Notes under the pieces: generated by a model | Seen by the model: only the letters and a program-made list of their open reading frames with translations | Database searches by the model: none | Told to the model about the DNA's origin: nothing | Position numbers and translations under genes: made by a program | Source: Kangiella spongicola | GTDB lineage: Bacteria > Pseudomonadota > Gammaproteobacteria > Enterobacterales > Kangiellaceae | Assembly (NCBI RefSeq): GCF_003194565.2 | Contig: NZ_QICH01000003.1 | Coordinates: 434,001-498,000, forward strand | Length of the DNA stretch: 64,000 nt | Direction: 5' to 3' | Shown: positions 47,903 through 56,859 of the stretch, in pieces | Layout: each line of letters starts with the position of its first letter | Position numbering within the stretch: the stretch's first letter is position 1

Positions 47903-47930
47903 ATGTTACCTTATTCAGGATAAATTGCAA
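47903..47930 (-). promoter_or_regulatory. tRNA-Ser promoter
   Basis: -35 TTGCAA (47925-47930), 16-base spacer, -10 TAACAT (47903-47908), followed by a GC-rich stretch. It sits in the 63-base gap behind csrA, so the tRNA need not depend on csrA read-through. Confidence 0.6.
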
Positions 47931-47950
47931 CACTCCAATCCATTTTTTTT

Positions 47951-48178
47951 TTAATAATTATAATCGTCGTCTGAATTATTACCTGGTTGATTTGGTTGAT
48001 AATTCTCCATTTGCTTCTCATGTTGGATTCGCAAATAGATTTCTTCACGGTGAACAGCGACTTCTTTCGGTGCATTGATACCAATGCGAACCTGATTTCC
48101 TTTAACACCTAATACAGTAACAGTGATTTCATCACCAATCATCAGCGTTTCGCCGACACGTCTCGTTAAAATTAACAT
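47951..48178 (-). CDS. csrA: carbon storage regulator CsrA
   Basis: Global post-transcriptional regulator that binds GGA motifs in mRNA leaders. The start is ATG 48178 ([15 protein letters not shown]), supported by GAGGAG in front; a longer in-frame reading to 48205 is not needed. The family core ([21 protein letters not shown]) is perfect. Length 75 is longer than the usual 61 because of a Gln/Asn/Asp-rich tail ([13 protein letters not shown]). It lies downstream of alaS, the conserved position. The leader itself contains GGA triplets (GAGGAGATTGGA), so autoregulation is plausible. Confidence 0.96.
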   Translation of the reverse strand: MLILTRRVGETLMIGDEITVTVLGVKGNQVRIGINAPKEVAVHREEIYLRIQHEKQMENYQPNQPGNNSDDDYNY

Positions 48179-48236
48179 TCCAATCTCCTCAATCCTGGAG
48201 AGCATTCCTGACTATATCCAAGTCGCTCTCAACTAT

Positions 48237-48307
48237 CTACTAACTACAAATTTAATCTACTAACTACAAATTTAATCTACAAACTACAAATACTAACTAC
48301 AAATTTA
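48237..48307. repeat. 20-bp AT-rich tandem repeat upstream of csrA
   Basis: Unit CTACTAACTACAAATTTAAT occurs twice in full (48237-48276), followed by two imperfect partial units to 48307. It is in the csrA leader or promoter region, between alaS and csrA. The remaining part of that gap (to 48463) shows no gene. Confidence 0.85.
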
Positions 48308-48463
48308 ACATGAACATCATGTATAAAAAGCCGGCACTTACATCGGAAGTCGCGGATTTTAACAATAAATTGTATCCAAAACTATACTTTTGTGTTTCCT
48401 GTCACAAAAATACTTTCTGTTACAAGAATACTCTGTTCAATTTCATAAGTATATCGCACTTTC

Positions 48464-51103
48464 TTAAGAAAGTTTCTCTAGTACCCATGGTTTTACTGAG
48501 TTTAACGCACTTGGAAGTGCGTCCGCATCCTTACCACCCGCTTGGGCCATATCGGGACGTCCACCGCCCTTGCCGCCAACCTGCTCCGCGACCATTTTAA
48601 TCAGGTCACCAGCTCTAACTTTAGAGGTTAGGTCTTTGCTCACGCCAGCGATCAAGCTAACTTTATCGTCACTAGCGATGCCCAGAACCACAATACTAGA
48701 GCCGAGCTTATTCTTAAGCTGATCTTGCAAGTCGCGCAGAGCTTTCGGCTCTACTCCTTCGAGTTTAGATACCAACAGTTTCACACCATTGATATCTTCT
48801 GCGTTTGAAGCTAAATCACTGCCTTGACTCGACGCCAGCTTGCTCTGTAATTGCTGAATCTGCTTTTCCAGTTGCTTTGACTTATCAAGCAGCTGCTCAA
48901 CTTTCTCGACCGACTGCGAAGGCTCACTCTTTAAAAGCTTACCTAAGTTATGCAGCTTTTCTTCTGATTGCTGCATCCAAGCTACAGCACGTTCACCCGT
49001 TATTGCTTCGATGCGTCGAATACCGGCCGCAATGCCTGTCTCAGAAACAATTTTAAAAGGACCTATGTCACCAGTGCGTTTAACGTGAGTACCGCCACAC
49101 AGCTCAACTGAAAACGGCGACATGGTAAGTACGCGAACTTCATCACCATACTTCTCGCCAAACAGCGCCATTGCACCCTGCTCTTTAGCTTCATCCATCG
49201 ACATCACTGCCGCTTCGACTGGATGATTCTCAAAAATCTTTTCGTTTACCATGCGCTCGACAGTGGCTAATTCTTCTCGTGAAACCGCTTCAGGGTTCGA
49301 GAAGTCAAAGCGAAGTCGCTCAGGATCATTCAAAGAGCCCTTCTGTTGGACGTGCGAGCCTAAAACCTCACGAAGTGCTGCATGAAGCAAGTGCGTCGCA
49401 GAGTGGTTCCTCATGGTGCTTTGACGTAAACCGCCATCCACATTTGCATTTAACTCAGAGTCACTGCTGATGCTACCTTTATCCATATAGCCGATATGCG
49501 CGATGGCATCACCAATATTCTGCGTGTCTTCGACCACAAAGTTGGCACCGCAGCCGTATAAATAACCTTTATCACCAACCTGACCACCAGACTCTGCATA
49601 GAATGGTGTCTTCTCAAGGATGACAATACCCTTGTCGCCTTCTTCCAGAGTGTCTACGGCCTGGTCGCCTTTAAGTAATTTAATCACTTTAACCTGTTGG
49701 CTTAAGTAGTCATAACCTGTGAACTTAGACACTTCTTCGAGTGTCAGCGAGTCGTTGTAATCCACGCCAAAGTTGCTCGATGCGCGCGCACGCTGACGCT
49801 GCTCTTCCATCGCTTTCTCGAAGCCTTCCCAGTCAATCTCTAAGTCTTTTTCACGAGCAATATCCGCGGTTAAATCCTGCGGGAAGCCGTAGGTATCGTA
49901 AAGTTTAAAGACTGTTTCACCCGAAATAGTCTTATCTTTAACATTCGCCATATCAGCTTCTAAGATCTGCATACCTTTATCTAAAGTTTTAGCAAAAGCT
50001 GCCTCTTCTTTAGCTAACACGCCTTCAATAATAGACTGCTGTGCTTTGAGCGCAGGATAAGCATCGCCCATGGTGTCCACCAAGGCTTGAACCAGCTTTG
50101 AGAAGAACTCTCCCTTGGCACCAAGTTGGTGGCCGTGACGAATAGCACGACGGGTAATACGGCGTAGCACGTAACCGCGACCTTCATTGCTTGGCACTAT
50201 GCCGTCAAGGATTAAGAAACTGCACGAGCGGATATGGTCAGCGATAACACGCAACGACTTATTGTCTAAATCTTTAACCTTTAGTAAGTCAGCGGCTTGT
50301 TTAATTAGGTATTGGAACGTGTCGATTTCGTAGTTACTGTGAACGCCTTGTAATATTGCAGAAATACGCTCTAAGCCCATGCCCGTATCAACAGATGGCT
50401 TCGGTAATGGCTCCATAGTGCCGTCTTTGTGACGGTTATATTGCATGAAAACTAAGTTCCAGATTTCGATAAAACGATCGCCATCTTCTTCTGGCGTTCC
50501 CGGAGGGCCACCCCAGATATGCTCACCGTGATCGTAGAATACTTCAGAACAAGGCCCACATGGCCCCGTGTCGCCCATCGCCCAGAAGTTATCTGAGGCA
50601 TAACGTTCGCCTTTATTGTCGCCAATACGACTAATGCGATCTTCTGGGAAACCAATGTCTTTAGCCCAGATGTCATAAGCTTCATCGTCTTCTGCGTAAA
50701 CCGTAACCCAAAGCTTTTCCTTCGGTAGCTCGAATACTTCGGTTAGAAGCTCCCAACAATAGCCAATGGCTTCTTTTTTGAAGTAATCGCCGAAGCTGAA
50801 ATTACCCAACATTTCGAAGAAAGTATGATGACGCGCGGTATAACCGACATTTTCTAAATCGTTATGTTTACCACCGGCACGGACGCAGGTTTGTGAGCTT
50901 GTGGCGCGTGTATAAGAACGCTTATCGATGCCTAAAAAGCAGTCTTTAAATGGCACCATTCCTGCGTTAGTGAATAATAAAGTCGGATCGTTGGCCGGAA
51001 TTAATGGCGCACTATCCACTATTTTGTGGCCCTTCTGTTCGAAGAACTCTAAAAAGGTTTTGCGTATGTCGTTTGTCGTCATTGGGTTAGATGTCGTGCT
51101 CAC
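48464..51103 (-). CDS. alaS: alanyl-tRNA synthetase
   Basis: Charges tRNA-Ala and edits Ser and Gly mischarging. The N-terminal class II catalytic domain ([42 protein letters not shown] region), the editing site HSATHLLH and [13 protein letters not shown] (zinc C-x3-H), and a C-terminal DHHA1-type domain ending [16 protein letters not shown] are all present. Length 879. The start is taken as GTG 51103 with AAAGG about ten bases ahead; ATG 51082 ([10 protein letters not shown]) aligns better with other AlaS proteins. Part of the recA-recX-alaS-csrA block. Confidence 0.96.
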   Translation of the reverse strand: MSTTSNPMTTNDIRKTFLEFFEQKGHKIVDSAPLIPANDPTLLFTNAGMVPFKDCFLGIDKRSYTRATSSQTCVRAGGKHNDLENVGYTARHHTFFEMLGNFSFGDYFKKEAIGYCWELLTEVFELPKEKLWVTVYAEDDEAYDIWAKDIGFPEDRISRIGDNKGERYASDNFWAMGDTGPCGPCSEVFYDHGEHIWGGPPGTPEEDGDRFIEIWNLVFMQYNRHKDGTMEPLPKPSVDTGMGLERISAILQGVHSNYEIDTFQYLIKQAADLLKVKDLDNKSLRVIADHIRSCSFLILDGIVPSNEGRGYVLRRITRRAIRHGHQLGAKGEFFSKLVQALVDTMGDAYPALKAQQSIIEGVLAKEEAAFAKTLDKGMQILEADMANVKDKTISGETVFKLYDTYGFPQDLTADIAREKDLEIDWEGFEKAMEEQRQRARASSNFGVDYNDSLTLEEVSKFTGYDYLSQQVKVIKLLKGDQAVDTLEEGDKGIVILEKTPFYAESGGQVGDKGYLYGCGANFVVEDTQNIGDAIAHIGYMDKGSISSDSELNANVDGGLRQSTMRNHSATHLLHAALREVLGSHVQQKGSLNDPERLRFDFSNPEAVSREELATVERMVNEKIFENHPVEAAVMSMDEAKEQGAMALFGEKYGDEVRVLTMSPFSVELCGGTHVKRTGDIGPFKIVSETGIAAGIRRIEAITGERAVAWMQQSEEKLHNLGKLLKSEPSQSVEKVEQLLDKSKQLEKQIQQLQSKLASSQGSDLASNAEDINGVKLLVSKLEGVEPKALRDLQDQLKNKLGSSIVVLGIASDDKVSLIAGVSKDLTSKVRAGDLIKMVAEQVGGKGGGRPDMAQAGGKDADALPSALNSVKPWVLEKLS

Positions 51104-51162
51104 TTTTAATTAACCTTTTACTTTACTATTCATGTTTAATTCATTGTTAAACAATGATTTTT

Positions 51163-51666
51163 TTAAGACAAACCAAAGTCATCGTCAAAATTATAATCAT
51201 CGTTTTGCGATAAAGGACCAGTTTCAATTGCATGATTGATCATGTCGAAATCAAACCCTCGATACTGTAAGAATCGGGTTTGTTTTGCTCTGAGCTTCAT
51301 GTCTGAACCCGGTGCTTGATTGTATTTTTTACGCCACGCGCTGACGGCGACTTGAAACCAATCAATGCCCATTGTTTCGAAATGGTGACTAATGGCCGAA
51401 TCTTCAATCCCTTTTTTGCGTAATTCTTGGCGAACGCGTAAAGGGCCATAACCATTAGTTGAACGTTGTCTAATAAAGCTTTCAGCAAATCGTTGGTCGC
51501 TTTGCAGACCTCGTTCGGCTAAGCGATCTAAGTACTCTTCGACCTCTTCGCCTTCAAACTCTCGAAGTTTTAATTTATCAATAAGTTCACGCCGGGAATG
51601 TTCCCGGCGTGCTAATAAATCCATCGCAATTATTTTATAGTCGCGTGGCGGCTTTTTAAAGCCCAT
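51163..51666 (-). CDS. recX: RecA regulatory protein RecX
   Basis: Inhibits RecA filament growth. A 167-residue helical protein with the RecX repeats: MDLLARREHSRRELIDKL, LQSDQRFAESFIRQRSTNGYGPLRVRQELRKKGI, and a third repeat with FLQYRGFDFDMI. It lies 34 bases after recA in the same direction, the standard arrangement. Confidence 0.94.
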   Translation of the reverse strand: MGFKKPPRDYKIIAMDLLARREHSRRELIDKLKLREFEGEEVEEYLDRLAERGLQSDQRFAESFIRQRSTNGYGPLRVRQELRKKGIEDSAISHHFETMGIDWFQVAVSAWRKKYNQAPGSDMKLRAKQTRFLQYRGFDFDMINHAIETGPLSQNDDYNFDDDFGLS

Positions 51667-51700
51667 AGATTAATCCGTTATTGATAAACCGACTAAAGAA

Positions 51701-52738
51701 TTAAGCCTCTTCAGGAGCTTCTTCTTCGTCATCTGCCGGTTTAGCCGTTACTAGTAACTTGCTACGTAAAGTACTTTCGATCTCTTCTTTGATTTCAAGG
51801 TTTTCTTTTAAGAACTTAATGACGTTCTGTTTACCCTGACCAATCTTGTTGCCGTTGTACGAGTACCAAGCACCCGACTTTTCAACTAAACCTTCTTTTA
51901 CGCCCCAATCTAGAATCTCGCCTTCTAAAGAAGAACCTTCACCATAAAGGATTTGGAATTCTGCTTGTTTGAACGGTGGCGCTACTTTGTTTTTAACAAC
52001 CTTAACGCGAGTTTCGTTACCAACAATCTCGTCGCCCTGCTTGATTTGGCCAATTCTACGAATATCTAGACGTACTGATGCGTAGAACTTAAGTGCGTTA
52101 CCACCAGTAGTCGTTTCTGGCGAACCAAACATAACACCGATTTTCATACGGATTTGGTTAATGAAGATACACAAGGTGTTCGAGCGCTTGATGTTAGCGG
52201 TTAGCTTACGCAACGCTTGTGACATCAAACGAGCTTGAAGACCCATGTGTGAATCACCCATCTCGCCTTCAATCTCAGCTTTAGGCGTTAGAGCCGCAAC
52301 TGAGTCAACTACCAAGATATCGACCGCGCCAGAGCGCACTAACATATCGGTAATTTCTAATGCTTGCTCACCCGTGTCTGGCTGAGAAACGATGAGGTCG
52401 TCTAAGTTGACGCCTAGCTTTTCAGCGTAAATTGGATCTAATGCGTGCTCCGCATCAACAAAGGCAGCGGTACCGCCGGCAGCTTGGCAGCTTGCGATAG
52501 CCTGTAAAGCCAACGTTGTTTTACCAGATGACTCAGGACCATAGATTTCAGCGATACGCCCTTTTGGCAAACCACCAATACCAAGCGCAATGTCTAAACC
52601 TAATGAACCGGTTGAAATAGCTTCAATACCTCTGGCGGCAGAACCGTCGCCAAGACGCATAATTGAACCTTTACCGAATTGACGCTCGATTTGACCTAAA
52701 GCAGCGCCGAGCGCCTTCTTTTTGTTGTCATCCATCAA
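51701..52738 (-). CDS. recA: recombinase RecA
   Basis: ATP-dependent strand-exchange protein and LexA coprotease. Walker A G67-PESSGK-T74, the Walker B region [13 protein letters not shown]2-loop phrase [21 protein letters not shown], and an acidic C-terminus ([11 protein letters not shown]) are standard; length 345. I found no clear E. coli-type LexA box in the upstream gap; CTG-N9-CAG at 52804-52818 is one base short of the CTG-N10-CAG form. Confidence 0.98.
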   Translation of the reverse strand: MMDDNKKKALGAALGQIERQFGKGSIMRLGDGSAARGIEAISTGSLGLDIALGIGGLPKGRIAEIYGPESSGKTTLALQAIASCQAAGGTAAFVDAEHALDPIYAEKLGVNLDDLIVSQPDTGEQALEITDMLVRSGAVDILVVDSVAALTPKAEIEGEMGDSHMGLQARLMSQALRKLTANIKRSNTLCIFINQIRMKIGVMFGSPETTTGGNALKFYASVRLDIRRIGQIKQGDEIVGNETRVKVVKNKVAPPFKQAEFQILYGEGSSLEGEILDWGVKEGLVEKSGAWYSYNGNKIGQGKQNVIKFLKENLEIKEEIESTLRSKLLVTAKPADDEEEAPEEA

Positions 52739-52919
52739 AAATACCTACTGACTGAAATGTTTATAAGAATGTAAAAATTAGTCTGATTATTCCACAAAAG
52801 GCCCTGAAAAGTAACCAGTGATTTCCCGATCTCCTTTAAGATAATAGCCCTTATAGCGGTAAGCTATTGATGATCCGAAATGCCTGGCTAATATTTGTAC
52901 AAACGTGTAGCTATCAAGG

Positions 52920-53279
52920 CTAACGCTTTTCTTCCATGAGACCAACCAGGTTGCCATCAGGATCTTTGACAAAACCGATCCAAAGCTCATGATCTGGCAT
53001 TTGGGCTGCAAGTTGAGGCTGTCGTTCGGTTTTTGCACCTTTAGCAACTAATTGCTTATATCGCTCTTCGATATCGCTCACTTTAAAGTACAAAATTGAA
53101 TTCTTACCTACTTCACCTACACCTTGAGGTGTGCTCAACATAATCCTTATATCTTCAGACTGAAGAAAAGCTAGTTCTTCACTTGGTGCAAATAAAAACT
53201 CTAATCCAAGAATATCTCGGTAAAAAACCAATGACGACTCTACGTTTGCCACTGTTATCGCGATCTGTCCTATTTTCAA
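52920..53279 (-). CDS. VOC family protein (glyoxalase/bleomycin-resistance fold)
   Basis: A 119-residue protein with two beta-alpha-beta-beta-beta modules: IGQIAITVANVESSLVFYRDILGLEF and SILYFKVSDIEERYKQLVAKG...FVKDPDGNLVGLMEEK. A metal-binding Glu is expected in GLMEE. Substrate unknown. It is transcribed toward recA but separated from it by about 180 bases. Confidence 0.88.
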   Translation of the reverse strand: MKIGQIAITVANVESSLVFYRDILGLEFLFAPSEELAFLQSEDIRIMLSTPQGVGEVGKNSILYFKVSDIEERYKQLVAKGAKTERQPQLAAQMPDHELWIGFVKDPDGNLVGLMEEKR

Positions 53280-53362
53280 TGAGCACTCACTTGTTAAATG
53301 TTTTAGATACTTGTCAAAACCACTATTAATAACTGAGCTTACATGCTCATATGATGACGAAG

Positions 53363-53962
53363 CTATAAACTCTGTATGAAGTCACGAATTCCATTAAGCA
53401 ACATCTGGGTTGACAGAATAATCAATATCATACCCATCAAGCGTTCAAGAGCTCGCGAGCCTCTCTGCCCAATAACACTCAGGATTCTCGGTGATAGCAC
53501 TAATAAAATAGTGGTTACAACCCATGAAAGGAATAATGCAATGCTCCACTCGGTAATTTGGTCTGGCTGATTTGAACTCAGGAGCAAAAGCACCGCAATT
53601 GTCGAAGGGCCAGCAATCATCGGCATGGCGAGAGGCACGATAAACGGCTCTTCTTCTTCCACATCGTCCACAGAACCTCGACGGCCAGGGAAAATCATGC
53701 GCAGTGAAATAATGAATAAGAGAACACCACCGGCTATATTTAGCGATGATTGAGTCAGACCCAAAAATGATAAGATCGAATTACCTGCGAACAGAAAGCC
53801 TAACAAGATAACTAGTGCAATGACTAATTCTCTGGCGACGATCTTAGAACGGCGCTTTGGCTCAATATTTGACAAGATCGCGTTGAAAATCGGTACATTT
53901 CCCAACGGATCCATAATTAAAAACAGCGTAACCGCAGCGGTCGCTATATCACCCCAATTCAT
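53363..53962 (-). CDS. MarC family membrane protein (UPF0056)
   Basis: Six-helix inner-membrane protein, 199 residues. Family marks: FLIMDPLGNVPIF near the N-terminus, the repeated LGLTQSSLNIAGGVLLFIISLRMIF, and PLAMPMIAGPSTIAVLLLL. Despite the name, no link to antibiotic resistance is established for the family. It is a single gene. Confidence 0.93.
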   Translation of the reverse strand: MNWGDIATAAVTLFLIMDPLGNVPIFNAILSNIEPKRRSKIVARELVIALVILLGFLFAGNSILSFLGLTQSSLNIAGGVLLFIISLRMIFPGRRGSVDDVEEEEPFIVPLAMPMIAGPSTIAVLLLLSSNQPDQITEWSIALFLSWVVTTILLVLSPRILSVIGQRGSRALERLMGMILIILSTQMLLNGIRDFIQSL

Positions 53963-54081
53963 AATTCCCCACCAAAAACAAAATCAATGTGCTACATAGT
54001 AATTTTAAAGGAACTATCCTGCAACACATTGACTCAGTAAACACCCATAAAAACATGGCGTTAACGACGGTTTATGGAACT

Positions 54082-54834
54082 TTAAGCGAGGTATTTAATG
54101 CCCATATAAATCGACATGGCGATCATCATCAAGTTTTCAGTCAAGGAGATAAAACCCAGCGGCACATTATTACCACCACCAACACAAGCACACTTCAACT
54201 CGCGCTTGTCGATATAAACAGCCTTAAACACTGACACCGCACCGATAGTACCAATAAACAAGGCTACTGGTGCAGATAACCAAGTTAAGGTGCCTGCCAC
54301 CATCAAGACACCAGCGCCCCCTTCAGCAAAGGGATAAATATAACCATAAGGCACCCAGCGCTTGGCCAGTAAGTCATAGTTCAAGAACATAGTGGAGAAC
54401 TTTTCGACGTCTTGTAGCTTCAACATCGCCAGTAAAACCATAGCAAAGCTCACAAACCATTCAGCTGTTTTAATCGTAAATGCATCGCCTAAACTCGCAA
54501 AACTCATCGCTAACGCCGTCAAAGCAGCCATAATGAATAAAACAATAACTGGCCGATAAGTTTTCTTATTCGGATCTTTCACCTTCTTTCCCAAATGGCG
54601 GCGAAGATCTTCATAACCACCAACGCGCTCACCACCAATAAAGGTCTGCGGCGTAGTTTCTACGTCATGCTTAGCTTTAAAAGCATCGGTTTGTTCACGA
54701 TCCGCTAGAATATGGTCCTCAACCTCAAAACCCTCACGCTTCAACAGATCTTTTGATTTTAATCCGAAAGGACAAGTGTGTTTATCCGTCGACATACGGT
54801 ACAGTTTTGCAGTTTTCTTATCGTTGGCACTCAT
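54082..54834 (-). CDS. glutaredoxin-MauE/DoxX-like membrane fusion protein
   Basis: The N-terminal glutaredoxin domain (residues 1-85) has a single active-site Cys, C21 in TCPFG, plus the glutathione-site phrase TTPQTFIGGERVGGYEDL. It is fused to a four-helix MauE/DoxX-type membrane domain (about 95-248) ending with a C215-A-C217 pair in KCACVGGGNNVPLG. A monothiol glutaredoxin joined to a redox membrane domain suggests thiol transfer across the inner membrane, possibly with a metal. It diverges from a MerR-family gene, and its promoter (54897-54928) has the elongated spacer and dyad of MerR targets, so metal- or thiol-stress induction is likely. Function is inferred. Confidence 0.85.
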   Translation of the reverse strand: MSANDKKTAKLYRMSTDKHTCPFGLKSKDLLKREGFEVEDHILADREQTDAFKAKHDVETTPQTFIGGERVGGYEDLRRHLGKKVKDPNKKTYRPVIVLFIMAALTALAMSFASLGDAFTIKTAEWFVSFAMVLLAMLKLQDVEKFSTMFLNYDLLAKRWVPYGYIYPFAEGGAGVLMVAGTLTWLSAPVALFIGTIGAVSVFKAVYIDKRELKCACVGGGNNVPLGFISLTENLMMIAMSIYMGIKYLA

Positions 54835-54896
54835 GAACTAAGTACTCCTTCATTCAATATGAATTGTGCGTATAGCTTGATTTAAACAATAAGCGC

Positions 54897-54928
54897 ATTA
54901 TAAACTCTGTACCATGGTACGGAGTCAA
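54897..54928 (-). promoter_or_regulatory. MerR-type promoter and operator of the glutaredoxin-MauE gene
   Basis: -35 TTGACT (54923-54928), 20-base spacer, -10 TATAAT (54897-54902). The spacer holds the dyad CTCCGTACCATGGTACAGAG (54905-54924), nearly perfect and sharing ACTCCGTAC with the Tn501 mer operator as I recall it. The long spacer is the signature of promoters that MerR proteins activate by DNA distortion. Confidence 0.82.
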
Positions 54929-54991
54929 GCGCTCTGTTTCAAATACAGCTTAATAAAAAGCTTAAACTTAAGTAAAACTTAGAGCTTAATC

Positions 54992-55375
54992 ATGTTAACA
55001 ATCGGAAAATTAGCCAGAGAAGTGAATATTGGCGTCGAAACCGTCCGCTATTATCAGCGCAAAGGCTTAATCAAGGTTCCAAACAACACTGAAGGCTTTA
55101 GAAAATACAGCGAAGATGACTTACGACGACTAAAATTCATCAAAGAAGCCCAAAAAGCAGGTTTCACGCTTAACGAAATCAAAGAGCTTTTAGCACTCGA
55201 CACCAGCCACGATCACGAACGTGCCCAACAACTCGCCAGCGCCAGAATTAAAGAACTCGATGAAAAAATCGAAGAAATGCAACAAGCCCGCGACCGTCTC
55301 AAGACCTTGTTTCATCAATGTGAGTCGGGAGGAGCCCATAAACCCTGCGTGATTTTAAAGGCTTTTGAGGTTTAG
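54992..55375 (+). CDS. MerR-family transcriptional regulator
   Basis: DNA-binding activator/repressor of 127 residues: winged helix (MLTIGKLAREVNIGVETVRYY at the start), dimerisation helix (residues about 75-108), and a C-terminal metal loop C110-ESGGAHKP-C119. The two Cys have the same nine-residue spacing as C117/C126 of mercury MerR, but the position of MerR C82 is His75 here. The inducer is therefore probably not Hg2+ bound in the classical three-Cys way. It very likely controls the divergent glutaredoxin-MauE gene through the 20-base-spacer promoter. Confidence 0.9.
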   Translation: MLTIGKLAREVNIGVETVRYYQRKGLIKVPNNTEGFRKYSEDDLRRLKFIKEAQKAGFTLNEIKELLALDTSHDHERAQQLASARIKELDEKIEEMQQARDRLKTLFHQCESGGAHKPCVILKAFEV

Positions 55376-55402
55376 AAGTTTTGTGAATGAGCAGAAAAAG
55401 CC

Positions 55403-55481
55403 GTCATTACGAGGAGCAAAGCGACGAAGTAATCTCTCAAAGAGATTGCCGCGTCGCAGCGATACAGCTCCTCGCAATGAC
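55403..55481. repeat. GTCATTACGAGG-type palindromic intergenic element
   Basis: Starts GTCATTACGAGGAG and ends CTCCTCGCAATGAC, with inner arms AATCTCT/AGAGATT and GCGACG/CGTCGC. Its right half (55442-55483) recurs as a direct repeat at 55995-56036 with 3 of 42 bases different. Confidence 0.85.
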
Positions 55482-55489
55482 GGGCTAAA

Positions 55490-55936
55490 TTATTCCACTG
55501 GCAAGTCTAGTTTTACTCCGAACCGACCTTGATCTTGTTTCGAGCGAGCCCACCCCCCAGCTATTAAGGCATTACAGCTACATATGTAATTGGTAGCCCC
55601 CTTTTCTGATAGTTGCTTTCGATAAGACCTAGCATCCTTTCTAGAGAGATAACCAACCGTAACGCCATCAATATCAACCCGAACTGCTTTATTGTCAAAA
55701 GGGTTGTCATCTTCTAATACTAAAACAGCGTCCCTATACTCTTCAGCACTTTCTTCTTTACGTCCACCACAAATCGCTTCAAGTTCTGACTGGTAATTTG
55801 ACTCTCCTACAATATCAAACTCGTAAGCTCCAGGCCCTTTCAAATGAGCATTAGGCCGCCTGGAGATACTTGAGTTCTTAGCTCGAACAACAGCTATTAA
55901 AAGAATAATCATTCCTATAATTATTAATGTAGTCAT
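55490..55936 (-). CDS. HIRAN-domain protein with N-terminal membrane anchor
   Basis: A 148-residue protein. The start is ATG 55936 because GGGAGG precedes it; this leaves one hydrophobic helix at residues 2-16 (TLIIIGMIILLIAVV). The C-terminal part is a HIRAN domain (AVLVLEDDNPFDNKAVRVDIDGVTVGYLSRKDARSYRKQL), a module known for binding DNA 3' ends or damaged DNA in helicases; alone and membrane-tethered its role is unknown. It is flanked by 42-bp direct repeats. Confidence 0.85.
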   Translation of the reverse strand: MTTLIIIGMIILLIAVVRAKNSSISRRPNAHLKGPGAYEFDIVGESNYQSELEAICGGRKEESAEEYRDAVLVLEDDNPFDNKAVRVDIDGVTVGYLSRKDARSYRKQLSEKGATNYICSCNALIAGGWARSKQDQGRFGVKLDLPVE

Positions 55937-55994
55937 ATATTTTCCTCCCTTATCGTGACGCACAGTAACTAGATAAATTTGCCTTAACCTTTAT

Positions 55995-56036
55995 GAGATT
56001 GCCGCGTCGCAGTAATACTGCTCCTCGCAATGACGG
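55995..56036. repeat. half copy of the GTCATTACGAGG element
   Basis: 39 of 42 bases match 55442-55483 in the same orientation; the left half is missing. It lies just upstream of the HIRAN gene. Confidence 0.85.
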
Positions 56037-56049
56037 ATTATTTATCTAT

Positions 56050-56565
56050 TTATCGTTTGAGGTAGGTCAAGGCCAAACCTACTGATTGCTTTACTGTTTC
56101 GTGGCGAATTTCGGCTCTAGATCCCTTAAGCTGTAGTAATTTACTGTTTACGCCTTTGTCATCGGCATAACCCATCCAGACGGTGCCGACGGGATTACCT
56201 GGTGTTCCGCCGTCGGGGCCGGCGATACCGCTGACGGATATGGCGATTCGATTTATACCACCTGCTTTGTTATGTGCACCGCTCGCCATGGCTTCGACGA
56301 CTTCTTTTGAAACCGCGCCGTGTTGCTCGATAAGCTTCATTGGCACATCGACCATATCGTGCTTCGCTTGGTTGCTGTAAGTGATGTAAGCGCGATCGAA
56401 CCACTGCGAGCTACCAGGAATATCTGTGCAGGCTGCGGCGATGAGTCCACCAGTGCAAGATTCAGCAGTTACGAGCATTAAATCCTTTTTTATTAATAGG
56501 TTAGAGAGTTCTTTTAATAAGCTTTCTAGTTCTGATGTGTGTATTTCTTTTTGTAATTCAGGCAA
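56050..56565 (-). CDS. pncC: nicotinamide-nucleotide amidohydrolase (CinA C-terminal family)
   Basis: Deamidates NMN to nicotinate mononucleotide in the pyridine nucleotide cycle. A 171-residue CinA-C domain alone: TAESCTGGLIAAACTDIPGSSQWFDRA carries the catalytic Ser/Thr region, and SVSGIAGPDGGTPGNPVGTVW is the second signature. It lies on the recA side of mutS; in E. coli the same gene directly precedes recA, whereas here four unrelated genes intervene. Confidence 0.95.
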   Translation of the reverse strand: MPELQKEIHTSELESLLKELSNLLIKKDLMLVTAESCTGGLIAAACTDIPGSSQWFDRAYITYSNQAKHDMVDVPMKLIEQHGAVSKEVVEAMASGAHNKAGGINRIAISVSGIAGPDGGTPGNPVGTVWMGYADDKGVNSKLLQLKGSRAEIRHETVKQSVGLALTYLKR

Positions 56566-56664
56566 TCTTCGTCTACCTCTTTTGACTCAAATCCGTTAAG
56601 CTATGGGCTAATATACTACTTTATTGTTCAGCCTAAACCAACGCATCCTTTAATATAAATATAC

Positions 56665-56775
56665 GTCATTCCTCGGCTTGATCAAAGAGAATCCCTTTAG
56701 GGGGACCGAGGAATCCAGAGCCTCTAAGAATAAAAAATAGAGTCGCTGGATCCCGTGGTCAAGCCACGGGATGAC
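56665..56775. repeat. REPIN-like element between pncC and mutS
   Basis: Begins GTCATTCCTCGG and ends CCACGGGATGAC: two palindromic units, CCTCGG...CCGAGG with inner CTTGATCAAAG and CCCTTTAGGG, and ATCCCGTGG/CCACGGGAT, joined head to head over 111 bp. Same family as 44649-44725. Confidence 0.8.
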
Positions 56776-56859
56776 AAATATAGGGTTATGCAAAAAGCGG
56801 CTGTGACACATAGAGTCCAACAACTTCTTTTGATAAGAATTTAGATGTAACTTACAAGC

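Noticed and set aside
48237-48307. CRISPR array
   Set aside because: Units are 20 bp, direct and contiguous without unique spacers; no cas genes in the window.
48310-48600. Plus-strand open frame overlapping the alaS 3' end
   Set aside because: The second half is antisense to conserved AlaS codons and there is no ribosome-binding site.
52804-52818. LexA box upstream of recA (CTG-N9-CAG)
   Set aside because: Spacing is one base short of CTG-N10-CAG and the site lies about 70 bases from recA without supporting flanks.
52787-53047. Minus-strand open frame overlapping the VOC gene
   Set aside because: It is out of frame with the VOC protein, which has clear family motifs over the same bases.
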